A stretch of 64,000 nt of DNA from Voacanga thouarsii (GCA_026120185.1 JANUWF010001719.1:868001-932000), one strand, 5' to 3'; positions 35,960-48,240 are shown, counted from the stretch's first letter. Translations and numbers: made by a program. The notes: generated by a model not told the origin, from the sequence alone.

Positions 35960-38900
35960 GTAAGTACAAGGAGATGCAAGACAACTCGCAAGAGAGGACC
36001 AACCTATATGACCTCTATTTGGGGCCGCCCTCGAAATGTGAAGCCTTTGGAGGTTGAATTCAACAAGTTTGGACAGCCGGTGGGAACAAACCGTAGTAAA
36101 TTGACCGAATATTTGGGAACCATAGCAAGGAATGGAATGTACGCTCCGATAGATATCAAATCATGGTCTCAGATTCCTCGAGACAACAAGAATGAGATGT
36201 TCAATGTTGTGAAGGTATTTGACGTTTTGTTCTAATATTGAAGTACATTATATAGTAATATGTATTTGAGTTTTGTTATTTTCTTGTCCATGTGCAGGAG
36301 AAGTTTAATGTACTGCCTGGTCTTAAGCCTGCTATCCTAAGATCAATTGGCATAAAATGGAGGACCTGGAAAGCATCATTAAAGAGCGAATGGTATGATG
36401 CAACAAAAGACATCCATCACCAAACTCCATGCACCGATGATCGCGTGATTCACGCTCAGTGGACTAATCTCTTTCAATTGTGGGATTCAGCTGAAGGGAA
36501 GGTACGAACACGTGTTAATACTCTTTCTTGATTGATACATTGATGTCCATGTCAAATCTATTGATGACTGAATTTTCTAAATTCAAGCAATGGCAGAGAA
36601 GAATAAAAGGAACAAAAATATGAAGAACATGAATCATAGGACGAGGGAAGAAGCCTTATAGTCAAATTCGTGATGATATGGTAACTTCTTCATATTTTTG
36701 AATGATATGTTGACCTCTATTAAGTACTTACAGAAATTGGATTATGCAGGCAAAGGAGCAAGCCCATTCTCCAACCCGTGTACAAATGTTCAAGAAGTGT
36801 TACACGGATGCCAGCGGAACTTCTTCCAACTCTCATGTGGCGAGTGCAGTGGTAATCATGCATATGACTATTAGATTTTGTTTTATTGGAATATGCCTTT
36901 CTTTATAGGTACATGGGACAACTATGTTTTATTGGAATATGCCGTTTTTCGTAGTTGGATGTGTTGAATGTGTGGAGTTTGGATGGGACTGCATAGGAGA
37001 TGTTGGTTTGAACTTTGAATGTTTGGAGTTTGGGACTGTTCAGGAGATGTTTGGTTTGAACTTTGAATGTTTGAAGTTTGGGATCCAATGAGATTGGGAC
37101 TGAATTTGTGCATGGGGGATGTGAACTGTTGAATGTATGGGCTGCTTTGTTGTGTGTGTGGCTGTTTTAGTTTTTCCTGTAGCTTGGTTAGCTAAAGTGT
37201 TTTATTTTGTTGTGTGTGAGGGTTCTATTGTTGTGTGTGTGGTAGTGTCTTCATCCGTGTGGCATAATTTGTGCAGTTTGGTTATACTTGGGTTTTTTTG
37301 GCATGCAAACTGTGTGTTCAGGAAATGCAGTCAACTATTTTACTGTTTTTGTTTGCAGCAGTTTGGTTAGCTTTTGTGATAAGATGTACTTTGGTTAGTG
37401 TTAAAAAATCTAGTTTTGGTTAGGTTTTTTTAGTAGTTTAGTTAGGTTGTGTTAAACAAAACAGTTTGATTTGTGTTAAAAAATGCAGTTTGGCTACATT
37501 TTTTTTGGCAGTTTGGTTAGCTTTTGTACAAAAAACAGTTTGTTAAGTGTTAAAAAAAAAACAGTTTTGGTACAAAAAATGTTGTGCTTAAAATTCTATA
37601 TGACCATTGAATATCCTTGCAACATACTATACAATGTTTTCCATACAAAAATTTCTATTGTAACTGTTGGAGTCTCTAGCTCTCTAAGTTTCAACCTCTC
37701 TACTAATTCTAGTGGTTTGAGGGCCATTGACTTGCTGCCTGCAGTATTAGGAATTCAGGAAAGTTCGAACCCCATATATGGACCTCATGTTCTCAATTGT
37801 ATTCCACTACTTCCCTAACTTCTCAAAACATACTTAAGTTCAACTTCTCAAAGACAATTCCCAACAATTACAATTATCCATAACCACAAACAGTGAGTAA
37901 ATTCATTTCTAACATTTTTGTTTTTTGTTATTCATTTTGTCATGCAACATCCGAATTTATTTACTGTTTTTGTTTGCTGCACTTTAATCTCTTCAAAATG
38001 CAGAAAAAATATGGGAAACGAGTTATTTGTTGGCCAGTTATTACCCTTACTCAAAAGAGCACTAAAAACAAAATTCCCAGCTTAACATCAAAACAGAATT
38101 TTTCATTTTCAACCATGAAAGCCTATATGAAATTGAACCTTATCATGTCTAGATCAATTTTTGTTCCAAAAGATACAGTCTTACCTTAATTTTGATATGA
38201 AGAAAAATTTATAGAAGCCACCTATGTAAAGTTGTGAACACTAAATACTAAAAACAGCCCAGCTATTTTGTGCAGTTTAATTGTCAAGGCTGTTTTACTC
38301 CAAAATGTCCTTAAGGACAGCTATGATCTCTGAAGCAGTCACCTAATCTCAAGCCTTTGATGTTAGAAATTTTTTGGCAGCATTTTTGTGGGTCTTTGAT
38401 GCATAAAAACCCCTACATTGAAATAACACTAAAGGTACTCATACTTAGCTTCCGGAAATTGTAATTGCTGACATCTCTATTTGTTGATTAAATGGTACCA
38501 AATAGCCTTATGAACTTGGAAATGCAATCATAATTTCTACTTTCCAGCCTGGATAGTCTATGGCGTAAAATGCATAACTTTCTACCCACAAGTCCAAATC
38601 ATGTCAAATTTGTTTCAAAATCTTATTAAGACAATTACCTACAAAGTGCAAGTCATAGGTTTCCAGAATCCATGGCCATTTGGTACAGTTTAATGAAAGA
38701 ACAGACTTGCTTTACATAGGACACAGCAGAATACACTGTTTGTTTCCATTTTGCACCAATTCTATTTTTCAATTCTTCTACATGACCTACCACATCTGAG
38801 CATTCTGAATTCATGTTTGAGACAACAATGATTGGGTTTTAGGCATCCCTTAAACCCAGCTATTCCAGAACCATTCAAACAGAGCACAAAGCCAACTTTG

Positions 38901-40706
38901 GTAAAACAGTTTTTTTGAAGAACATTGTACAACCAGTTTTCATTCTTTTTGTTCCTATGGCTTGGTTTGCATTCAAAGCCTCCAAAAATCAGTTCAATAC
39001 CTTCCCTGAAATTATAAATAAATTTTAGACTCAACCATTTTGTTCAGCAGCCACACCAAACAATTCTTGTAAACAAAGAAACATAACTATTTTCAGCATA
39101 CATATATAGCCACTTTCAGTCTATTTTCAGCTTTATTTGATACTACGTGGTCCTTTTATAAGATGGCAACGTTTGGCTTTACTCTTTTTACTTGTCTACA
39201 GCTTGGTTACTTATTGTCAATTGCTTTGATGTTGGAGGAGAAAAAGGGGAGGATGCTACTGTGCTGTCAAAAAGTGGGAGTTTTGCTAATCTCACTTGTT
39301 AGTGCAGCAATTTTGCAAATAACATGTTAATTAATTCTCCTGTTTTGCTGGGATCAATTGGCATATGTTCAACTTGAGGGTAGGATATTTGCATATATGT
39401 GTTGCTTATTTTCAGCCATTATTTGGTTTTCTTGTCTTGTATGTCTCTGATATGTATGACAACTTGGAGCTAGGTGTCACAATAGCTGAAATCTTGAGGA
39501 GGTTGAAAACTTGAGTCATATCCTCGCTTCAATGTGCCTTAATATGTAGATTTGAGATTATATGACTTTTCCCCAATATTATGCATTCTTGAAGTATATG
39601 TACTCCGTTTTGTTGCTTACACTAAATATTACTATAAATTGTCACAATACAGACTCACTTTTGTGATTGTTTATTCATCTTAAAGAATGAAATGGATGAA
39701 AGGAGTTCACAACTCCCCCCTGGCTCAGAAGATAGACTTGGTCCAAATGATATCTTCTCCCAAGTTGTTGGACCAGATAGATATGGCAGGGTCCGCACGT
39801 TTGGCATCGGTGTTCACCCTTCGGATATGTGGGGTGAAATTCCAAGTCGTACCACTTCTTTTCGTATTATTCAAGAGCAAAGAGAAGAACTTACAAGCAT
39901 GAAAGCACAGTTGAGTGAACAAGCAAAAGAGCTTGCCGAGATATGTGCTATGTTAGTGTCTCAGAGAGATTGTTCATCCCCACTTGTTTCAAGAGTTCCC
40001 TCAATGGGTTCTAACAGTAACACCACCACATTGAGGGTATACAAAATATTACAATATCATGGTTGTGCTACTTGTTTGTATTTATAGCAAAGTATGCATA
40101 TATATAGGTTGATGTCCTATTTCATTGTTCTACCGTATTATTCATGATATGTCTAATATTTCTATTGTGCAATCTTTTGGCTTTGGCATAAAGATTGGAT
40201 ATGATGTCTATTATGCAATCTTTTGGCTTTTTTGAGTATTATATAGCATTTTAAGCATCTAATTCTACTTTCCTTTATCTAGTGAGCATGAGCGATTTGG
40301 CTTGTTTTCCTAATTCACTTTTAACTGAATAAAATATATCTTGTAGGTTCATGCCTATGTGTCACTTTTAAGCATGTTGGATACATCCAAAATAGTTGCC
40401 AAAGGTTTTATTCAAAGTGTGGACCCATCCCATGAAGTTGGGGGTGTACTGCTGGGTGAGGATTGGTGTGAAATAATGGTTCTAGTCCCGTTTCATCGAG
40501 ACGAGAAATTGTTGAGATCAGTAGATTTTATTCAGACTATTGGAGATTCCATTGGAATAGGAATCGCTTGGCCACGACATTTGGTAATTATCTAATCTCT
40601 TACATTGTTAATTAATTTAATTTTTTTTCCTTCTAAGAAGATTTTATAATATTTTTACTAAATTCATTCTATATTATTGTAGGTAAAGATCCGCGAAGCA
40701 GATTAA
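35960..40706 (+). pseudogene. TNP1/TnpA-like gene (Transposase_24) of the CACTA element
   Basis: Exons can be followed at about 35963-36214, 36298-36501, 36588-36682, 36750-36851, 39686-40036, 40347-40583 and 40683-40706, mostly with GT-AG borders in phase. Domain landmarks are FNKFGQPVGTNRSKLTEYLG, TIARNGMYAPI, FNVLPGLKPAILRSIGIKWR and LKSEWYDATKD. A conserved tail with GPDRYGRVRTFGIGVHPSDM and a coiled coil (about 39870-39955) follows, then VGGVLLGEDWCEIMVLVPF and a TAA at 40704-40706. This matches the plant Ptta/En/Spm Transposase_24 family, the DNA-binding accessory that recognises subterminal repeats. A one-base shift in the third exon (between HRT and PYSQIRDDM) breaks the frame. The 2.8-kb fifth gap holds no recognised exon. 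The 5' start is uncertain. Confidence 0.75.
36852..39685. other. Long internal gap of the CACTA gene
   Basis: A 2.8-kb stretch lies between two exons of the Transposase_24 gene. The left part (36940-37560) holds repeated GTTTGAACTTTGAATGTTTG and GCAGTTTGGTTAG phrases. The rest is AT-rich. I searched it by eye for TNP2 transposase motifs and saw none. It may be a very large intron, or the site of a deleted transposase gene. Confidence 0.4.
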
Positions 40707-41099
40707 ATACGTATTCCAGTGTCGAAGTTATTTGGAAGGCCTAATGCTTGGCTTTATGGAAAACATATTATTGCTACTATGTTTATTTGGAAGGCCTAAT
40801 GCTTGGTCAAATGATCTACTTTTGTGGGACAAGATAAACTAATGCTACTATGTTTTTTTCGAGGGCTAATGCTTGGCTTTATCCATGTATCTAAATACTT
40901 AGTACTTATGTTTGGACAATTTTTGAATGTTATGAAATTTATAGGATTACTCTTTAATATGGGTTACTTTTGATTGCGTTGACTTTTTAATGATGTCTAT
41001 TTAATAATTGTGTGTTATTATTATATATATATAATATATATACGACAGGGACAAAAAAAATATTTTTTTGGATTTTTTGTGAAATATTTAATTTATTTA

Positions 41100-41890
41100 T
41101 TCATATGGCTAATCTATGGTGACGCTTATTTTTGTCATACTTCAAAGGTTTATAGAATTCTATGGTGATGCTTTTTTTTTGTCATACTTCAAAGGTTTCA
41201 TGACACTAAAAATACGTCATTACAGAATTCTATGGTGATGCTTTTTTTTTTGTCATACTTCAAAGGTTTCATGACACTAAAAATACGTCATTATAGAAGT
41301 CTATGGTGACGCTTTTTTTTGTCATACTATTAAGATTTAATGACGCTAAAATCCGTCATTATAGAAGTCTATAGTGACGCTTTTTTAATCCATGGACTAT
41401 TAAGTTTTAATGACGCTAAAATCCGTCATGATAGAAGTCTATGGTGACGCTTTATTTTGTCATTTTAACTCTATTTTCCTGACACACAAACCCGTCATTC
41501 AAGAGCTTTATTATGACGGTATAAGTGTGACATATTTTCCAATTTTCATGACGTCAAATTTCGTTATTCAAAAAACGTATTGTGACCAATAACAGTGTCA
41601 TATTAACGATCTTTTACTGACATATAAATATGTAATAGAAACCAACCTATTGTAACTTAAAGTGTTGTCATAATAACATGAGTTTACTGACACATTTTTG
41701 CGTCACTTAAAGGACCTATTATGACACTTTTTTCCGTCACAATAGATGATATTTGATGACACTAAATAGCGTCACGGAACCTATTGTGACGGCCATACGC
41801 ACGACGCTCTTTGAAAGCGTCATGAGTACAAAAGCGTCACTATAGATATATTTAACGATGCTTTTTAGCGTCATTAAACCCCTTTTTTCT
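41100..41890. repeat. CACTA right subterminal repeat array
   Basis: Units of roughly 60-70 bp repeat the theme CTATGGTGACGCTTTTTTTT, GTCATAC, then TGACRCTAAAA and CGTCATTATAGAA, at least six times from about 41108 to 41470. Further GTCAT/TGACG motifs continue to the terminus in both orientations. In En/Spm elements such arrays are binding sites for the TnpA accessory. The left end has only a few TGACAC/GTGTYA motifs (34310-34430), so the ends are strongly asymmetric. Confidence 0.8.
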
Positions 41891-41900
41891 AGTAGTGTAT

Positions 41901-42484
41901 TCTTATTAATTGAAAAATAATAACAGTAAGATATATAAGCTAGTGAAACTTTTTTTTTAACCTCAACAAGATTAGTTATGGTAATTTAGGTGAAAAAGTA
42001 TTATTTTTAAAATTTGAATATTTTTATTTTTATAATATTCTTAAATAAAGATGTAAATATTTAGTTTCGGACATAAAATTTATTGGCACAACTTTAACAC
42101 CATACAAAGTTGCTTATTGGTGCCAAAAATAGTGGTTTCTTATTTGGTATATACATTCTTTATAAGGACAATAGTGATAATAGTTTTTTTTCCCCTTTTT
42201 TTCCTTCTATTGATTCTACATATACTGAATCGATTACTCATTTTATATTGACCTCAATAATTTGCCGAACTAATTAAACGTTCCACTACATAATTAATGA
42301 ATTATTTGACATCTGTTAAGTAAATTTTGATTTTTTTTTCAGATTAGCCGATTCCAAACCAATTAAGTACTTGGATTAGATTTGTTGTTTTTTTTTTAAA
42401 TACCGTTTCAAAACTTATTTTGACCCCCCAAAAAAAAAAAATGAATTTAATATAAATAAAATTTATTTGTGAAATACAATTTTA
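41901..42484. other. AT-rich stretch, no gene seen
   Basis: AT-rich DNA between the CACTA element and a tandem array. No ORF or terminal repeat was recognised. Confidence 0.4.
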
Positions 42485-43072
42485 TTATTTACTCGTGGAC
42501 CATAAGATTGATATTCAAATTCATAATTTTTTTTACAAAGTTTAAAAAATTATCTCACACGATTGATATTTAGCTCAACTTTTTAAAAATGTTAAAAAAA
42601 TTTATTCGTAAATTATGAGGTTGATATTTAAGCTCATAATTTTTTTTAACAAAATTTTAAAAATTTACTCGTGAATCATAAGATTTATTTAAACTCATAA
42701 TTTGTTTTATAAATTTTAAAAAATTCGCTCGTGGATTATAAGGTTGATATATAAACTCATAATTTTTTTTTTTACAAAATTAAAATATTCACTCATGGAT
42801 TATAAAGTTGATATTTAAACTCAGTTTTTTAAAAACAAAAATGTTAAATTGATATTTAGACTCATTTTTTTTTTTTACAAAATTTAGGAAATTCACTTGT
42901 TGAACATAAGATTGATAGCTAAACTCATAATTTTTTTTTTTACAAAAATTTATAAAAATTCATAAAAAATTCACTTGTGAAGATATTTAAATTCATAATA
43001 TTTTACAAATTTTAAAAAAGTCACTTGTGGATCCTAAGATTGATATTTAAACTCATAAAATTTTTTACAACA
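42485..43072. repeat. Degenerate AT-rich tandem array, ~60-bp unit
   Basis: A unit with the consensus CACTCGTGGATCATAAGATT, GATATTTAAACTCATAA, a T run, ACAAAATTTTAAAAAATT repeats about nine or ten times (clear starts near 42492, 42555, 42605, 42666, 42727, 42788, 42894 and 43022) with indels in the T run. The array ends where the MULE is inserted. Non-coding. Confidence 0.75.
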
Positions 43073-43081
43073 TTAAAAAAG

Positions 43082-43347
43082 GGCAAATTGCCAAATTTAG
43101 TCCTGAACTTTTTATTTTTTGTAACATTAGTCTCTCTTCTTCTTTGTTTTCAACTTATTAGGTCCCCTATCTATTTTATTTTTTTGAAAACATTGGTCTC
43201 TCTTCCTTTCTCTTTTTCTTTTTCTTTTTTTTTTTTGCAAATGTAATCCTTTCGATCAATTTTTGGCTAGTCAACGGTCGGTCAAAAGAGTCAACTTCGA
43301 CGTTGATTTTTTTTGAAAGACAATTTGGTCATTTCACTGCACACAAA
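43082..43347. repeat. MULE left terminal inverted repeat
   Basis: It pairs along its length with 50380-50618 in inverse orientation. Shared landmarks are GGYAAATTGYCAAATTTAGT, TTTTCAACTTATTAGGTC, AAACATTGGTCTCT and CAATTTGRTCATTT(T/C)ACTG. The left copy is a little longer because of a pyrimidine tract. Its inner edge is about 100 bp upstream of the GRF gene ATG, so it probably contains that gene's promoter. Confidence 0.85.
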
Positions 43348-43446
43348 ATCCTTTTTTAAGTGTTAAAATGGCAACCCATTTGTTTTTCCTAGTTGATTTC
43401 TCATCCCCGACATCAATCTTTCTTTCTACAAATTATAACCCTAGAA

Positions 43447-43903
43447 ATGGCAAATCGTGAAAGTCAATGCCAGAATCAAATGGCAAACTTTCCTCCTACA
43501 ATTGAAGAAGAAGAAGATCAAGCATCTTACAATTCGAATTCATGGTGCAAGAAAGTGAAGTCGGCATTCTCTGATAATCCGCCAACCAAATGTGCATGTG
43601 GGTTTGCAACTGTTATTAAGACATCGTGGACCGATAAGAATCCGGGAAGGAGATTTGTGGCATGTGAAAACAAGATGGTGAGTTTAAGTAGAATGTGTAG
43701 TGGTGTTGAGTTTAAATCTGAAATCATTTTGAAGAGGCAATTATTTTTTATTTTTGCAGGGTGGTGCAAAATGTCGATTGTTTCAGTAGGTTGACCCTCC
43801 CATGTGCGAAAGATTAAAGCAAATCATACCTGATCTATTGAGGAAGATAAAGAAGATGGAGGCAGAGAGGGCTTTGTTTCAAAGGAGAAAGCTAGCCTTT
43901 TGA
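43447..43903 (+). pseudogene. GRF-type zinc-finger gene carried by the MULE
   Basis: The ATG at 43447-43449 opens MANRESQCQNQMANFPPTIE. Exon 1 runs to 43677, and exon 2 starts at 43760 after a GT-AG intron and ends at TGA 43901-43903, about 115 codons in all. The core reads KCACGFATVIKTSWTDKNPG, RRFVACEN and, across the splice, GGAKCRLFQ. The CXC...C...C spacing and conserved GRRF are those of the GRF zinc finger (zf-GRF), a nucleic-acid-binding fold. A C-terminal helix (LLRKIKKMEAERALFQRR) can form a coiled coil. One in-frame TAG (43787-43789) stands where the family has Trp (TGG), just before VDPPMCERLKQIIP. Apart from that stop the frame is clean, implying recent loss. It sits beside the left terminal repeat and points inward. 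Confidence 0.8.
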
Positions 43904-44779
43904 ATTGTCATAATTTTGACCTTGTTCGTGATAATCCTTGTGTGGTTGTGAAGCAGCTAAATCCATCTGCATTTTAGTAGCTCTGATTGTTTGAGGAACA
44001 GAGCTTTAAATTCTGATATGAACATGTAGACTATCTAAATATTTTGTAATGCTATGACATTTGGTCTTTTCTTTGCCGTTTGTGGATGTTGAATTGCAAT
44101 GATATTTGTCTAGATGGTGGAACAATTGTAATTTTGTATGATAAACTTCTTTTGGAAAGTTATTGTTATTCAGCCATTCATTGATCTAGATTTCTTACAA
44201 AGAATTTTGTTTCAAAACCTTCTTATTTGAGCACATTGCGGAAGACAACTGTTGTACTGAAGCCAATGTATTTATATGGAAATTGTACTGCTTTCATGAG
44301 GTAGTGACTCTGTTGGCAATTTAGCAAAAAACTGCAAGGTAACAAACACTGATTAACAAAGGTAATTACCATGAAATAATTGATGAACATAGTATATTGA
44401 TGAACAAAAAGTACTCTAGCAAAACACTAATCAACTTTAGCTATTGATTTTCATTACCATGAAATAATTAAACAACATCCATAGTCTTAATAGAATAAAA
44501 TAACAATAGATCATCCTGGCAAAACATCACTAGCAAAAGGTAAATAAACATCTTCCAATTTCTGGCCAAGAATAAAATAATAAAATAAATTTAGAAAAGA
44601 AGCAGATCACAAAATGTAGCTTAAACAACTGATTCTTTTGTAAATATACAAAAGCTACTGAAACTATTCACAATCCTTGACCATTTGGTTATACACTTCA
44701 TGCACTTCAATTTCTGCCAACAACAAATGATAAACTTCAATTGGCTCCGTCTTGCAAACCAGCTCAATCTAACTTCCTT

Positions 44780-47700
44780 GTTCCAACTTCCAACATGCTA
44801 ATCTTAGGGTGCAAATATGAATTTGGATGTGGGCACTTAGCTCTGTTATGCCTAACTTCTCTACACCAGCTACATCTTATGGGCATCCTCATCTTCTTCT
44901 TGGAAGTCTATACATCACAAACCAAGTCGAAATCAGCAAAAGTTCAATATAGATAAAACCAGAATTGCAAGACAAAATAATATCATCACCAACTTATACC
45001 TCCTTAGATGGTGAATCTTCCTTTAACTGATTAATTGGGTTAGCAGTAGTAGGTGGTTGACTTTCATGAGGGCTAGTTGATGGGATTGCAAACATCCTGG
45101 AACAATCATCAGCTGGGCTAAGTAGGCTTGTGCAAGATCTGGATTAGAAGTAGATTGGGTTTGCCCAGTTTCACCAGCTTCACTTGGTTGTTTTTGTTAG
45201 GTTATAGTAGATGGGGATGCGTTGTTTGGCAGCTGAACTTGGCATTTTCTTCTGTTGTGGCCAAGTTGACCACATTTGCTGCATTTGTTCAAATTCCGCT
45301 TCATATTTATTTTATCCACAGTTGTAACTACTTGGCATTTTCTGGCATTATGGCCAGTTCCCCTACATTTTCTACACTTGTTAATGGTAAACCTATCCCT
45401 GGTCATCCTTTGTGCTCCATTTTCCAACTTCTTCCAATTTTTTTCCCCAATCTTTGGCCTCTTTTTTGTCTTGGGCCTTTTAGGCAATCTTATAATTTTT
45501 GGTGGCTGAAGTGGCCTTTTATTGGAAACAGGCCAATTATTAGGCCCATTTGTTGGGAAAACAATTGGTGCATAAGCCCTTTGATAAGCCTCAATGCTGT
45601 AACATTGATCTACAAAGTTCTCAGGGTTTTCTCCTTGAGACCCTAGTGAAGCCACACCATGCATGCAAGGGATGCCTGAAATGTCCCATTTTCTACAAGT
45701 GCAAGTTCTGAAACCAATATCCACTACAAATTGCTCTGAATCTGACAGTTGAATTACTTGGAACTTAGAGCCTCCAGCATAGGTTATTGAACACTGTGAT
45801 GACTCCTCCTTCAATTTTTTCAACCTTTAGGGTCAAATCTGTCCCGTTTGTCTTGAAATCCACTGCCTACACTTTTGCTTCCTTTTCATGAGGTACAACC
45901 TTATTCTTTCTAGCAACACCAGAATTGGTGTACATCTTGCTTCAAGAATATGACTATTGAAGGTTTCACAATGATTGTTTAGTAGAATGTCACACTTGAT
46001 GGCTTCTCCAAAATGAGATCTAGTCCAAAAGTTTGGACAGGCGTGTGTTTTCAGCCAATTGAAAGCACCCTTATTGAAGTCCTTCAAAGCCTGCATTTCT
46101 GCCACAAATTTGTTGAGGTATGTTGATTTGGCACACTTCCATAACATACCCTTCAATGCATCCCAGGATGTGATTTCTTAAAATTGCAATATAGGTGACA
46201 GACACAATGTCAGTGTTCAATCCCAGGCAGCAACTTCTGTATAGCTTGAATTAAACCCTTTGCATGACAACAAGAAGATCAAGTAAGTGACATTTAGTAT
46301 TTTAAAAATTCAATTGATGAGTAAATCTTGGTATTCTTGTTCAGCAGAATTGATGCTAACATTTCATACCTTCTGTCTGTTGGACATGAAGACCCACTAT
46401 TTAAGGTTGTGTATTTCAAGGTCTTCAATCAAGCCTTCAATAAACCACTGCCATGTAGACTTATTTTCACCCTCAGTCACTGAATAAACCACTGGGTATA
46501 AACCATTATTAGCATCAACACTAACTGCAGTTAGTAACACTCCAGGATGTGGCCCCTTTAAAAATGTTCCATCTAAGTTGAGAACTTTCTACATTTAGTT
46601 TTGAATCCCTACCTGAGTGCATCAAGGCACACGTATATTCTCTTGAAAACCTCTTCACTAATAGCCTTATTCACAACTGTATCAATATAAATAGTTGTCC
46701 TGGGATTACTTCTCCTAAGCTCCTCATAATAGCACCACAGTAGCTTATACTGATCTTTGTATTTTTCTTCGATTAATATCTTTGCCTCTACCCTTGTTCT
46801 GTAAGCTTTCCACCATGAAATGTTCACAATTAGATCTCTGTGTACTTTATCTTGAAATTCATCCACCTTGACCATATTGGCAAACCTAAAATCATCAATA
46901 TATCTCGTTGTAAAATATTTTGCACTTGCTAATGTGTGCTGCAAGTTTTGAGCACAGTCATGTTTCTCTTGTAGTGTTCTTATTTCCAATGACGAAGTAT
47001 CATTCACCCTATGCCCATAGACAGTTCATTTGTAATTACGTCCTTTACACTGAGCCCTAACTCTTACTTTGTCATTTTTTTTGAAAAAAACTTCCATTCC
47101 ATGCTTGATTCCATGGTTTATAATTGCAGCCTTTAGGTCTTCTTGGGTGTTAAATCTCATGCCCACCATAAATTTTGGGTTCTCTCCATCCCTATCCTTG
47201 TTAAATCTTATTTTTTTCAGCTTCTTCCTATCAGCATTGTCACCATTGCTATTAACTGAACCATCAAAATATTCATCATCTGTATCCTGTTCACTGTTAT
47301 CTTCCAACATATGTATTTGAAAATACTCGCTTGCACATTCGACCTTAATCTCACGAAAATCTTGATTGTATATCCATGTTCTCCGTGGACCTTTGATACA
47401 ACCTTTTTTTCTTTTCATACCAATAGTTCCACCTTGCCAAGCATCGCATGTTGTTTCATTTGCCATTTCTGTCAACGCTCATCTCCTTGTACAACATTCT
47501 CAACCGCTACAATGGCCTCTCTATTGGCAGATACATGGTCTTTGGTATTTGGAATGACCATTTTTGTTATTTCATTCTCAATATGAACATAAGCATCTTC
47601 AAGACTTTGACCTACAATTACATCAAACAAGCCTTCCTTATAATCTGATAAAGGGTAATCCGAGTCCTTAAACCAATCACCCTCTCGATTATTAGCATGT

Positions 47701-48240
47701 TGCTTATCATTAGAGTCACCCTTGTAATTAAAGTCAGCTCCATCAGTATTACTAGTCTCTTCTGCATTCACTGATCTTTGAGTTGGGATTTGAGTAGTGT
47801 TATCTCTGGATTCTATATTGGGATTTGAGAATTTAACACTGTCTTTAGCCTTGTCTTCAAGGTTAGAATGGGCATGTTCCTTTTCAGCAATTTTTTAGTT
47901 TCAAATACATCAACAGCTTTTTCAGTTACTGGTAGCTCGTCATTGCACACAACAAAAACCGCAACAGAAATGATCTCCTCTGGAAGCTCAACATTAGTCT
48001 CAATTTCACCATCTCCGATCTATAATAGATTCTCCATCTGATCAAAGATTGCTGCTTGCACATCCATTAACTTACTATGATCTCCTATATTAGAATCCTT
48101 TGATTCATTCTTTTTAGTTTTTTCAGCAGAAGAGACAGCATTGTCCTACCAATCACCCTCAGCTGCAGAATTTAATCTATTTCTAAATTCATTCAACTTG
48201 TCTTCGGTAAACCAATCCTCCTTCATCTGCATTGCATATG
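44780..48240 (-). pseudogene. mudrA-like: mudrA-type MULE transposase
   Basis: Read leftward: an acidic N-terminal region (about 48235-47480, with EDWFTEDKLNEFRNRLNSAA and FDVIVGQSLEDAYVHIENEI); the MuDR DNA-binding domain at about 47180-47030 (MVGMRFNTQEDLKAAIINHG); a helical region with LQEKHDCAQNLQHTLASAKY; the catalytic MULE domain around 46620-46300, where LDGT (first Asp), FLKGPHPGVLLTAVS and WQWFIEGL can be pieced from mixed frames; LNNHCETFNSHILEAR; and a SWIM zinc finger CTCRKWDISGIPCMHGVASL near 45700. The C-terminus has several CX2CX4HX4C knuckles (CRKCRGTGHNARKC, CSKCGQLGHNRRKC and, farther on, CSWCREVRHNRAKC). The enzyme would bind the terminal repeats and cut the element out. 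Stops (one at 47028-47026 replacing a Trp after RNYK) and frameshifts disable it. Confidence 0.85.

Larger units (their letters stand above)
34269..41897 (+). mobile_element. CACTA (En/Spm) transposon, 7.6 kb
   Basis: The element starts CACTACTAGAAAAAAAGG (34269) and ends CCTTTTTTCTAGTAGTG (41897), a near-perfect terminal inverted repeat. It is flanked by TAT on both sides (34266-34268 and 41898-41900), the 3-bp duplication of the family. Subterminal repeats with TGACRC/GTCAT motifs crowd both ends, far more on the right. The interior carries a plus-strand multi-exon gene of the Transposase_24 family (35960-40706) but no readable TNP2/TnpD transposase. It may therefore be non-autonomous although its termini look well preserved. 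Confidence 0.9.

Noticed and set aside
37137..37370. Val/Cys-rich ORF
   Set aside because: It is a translation of GTGTG/TTTGG repeats within the CACTA element gap. No domain is present.
45128..45646. 172-codon plus-strand ORF
   Set aside because: It is the antisense of the MULE transposase C-terminus, whose SWIM finger and zinc knuckles are clear on the minus strand. The plus-strand product has no motif.
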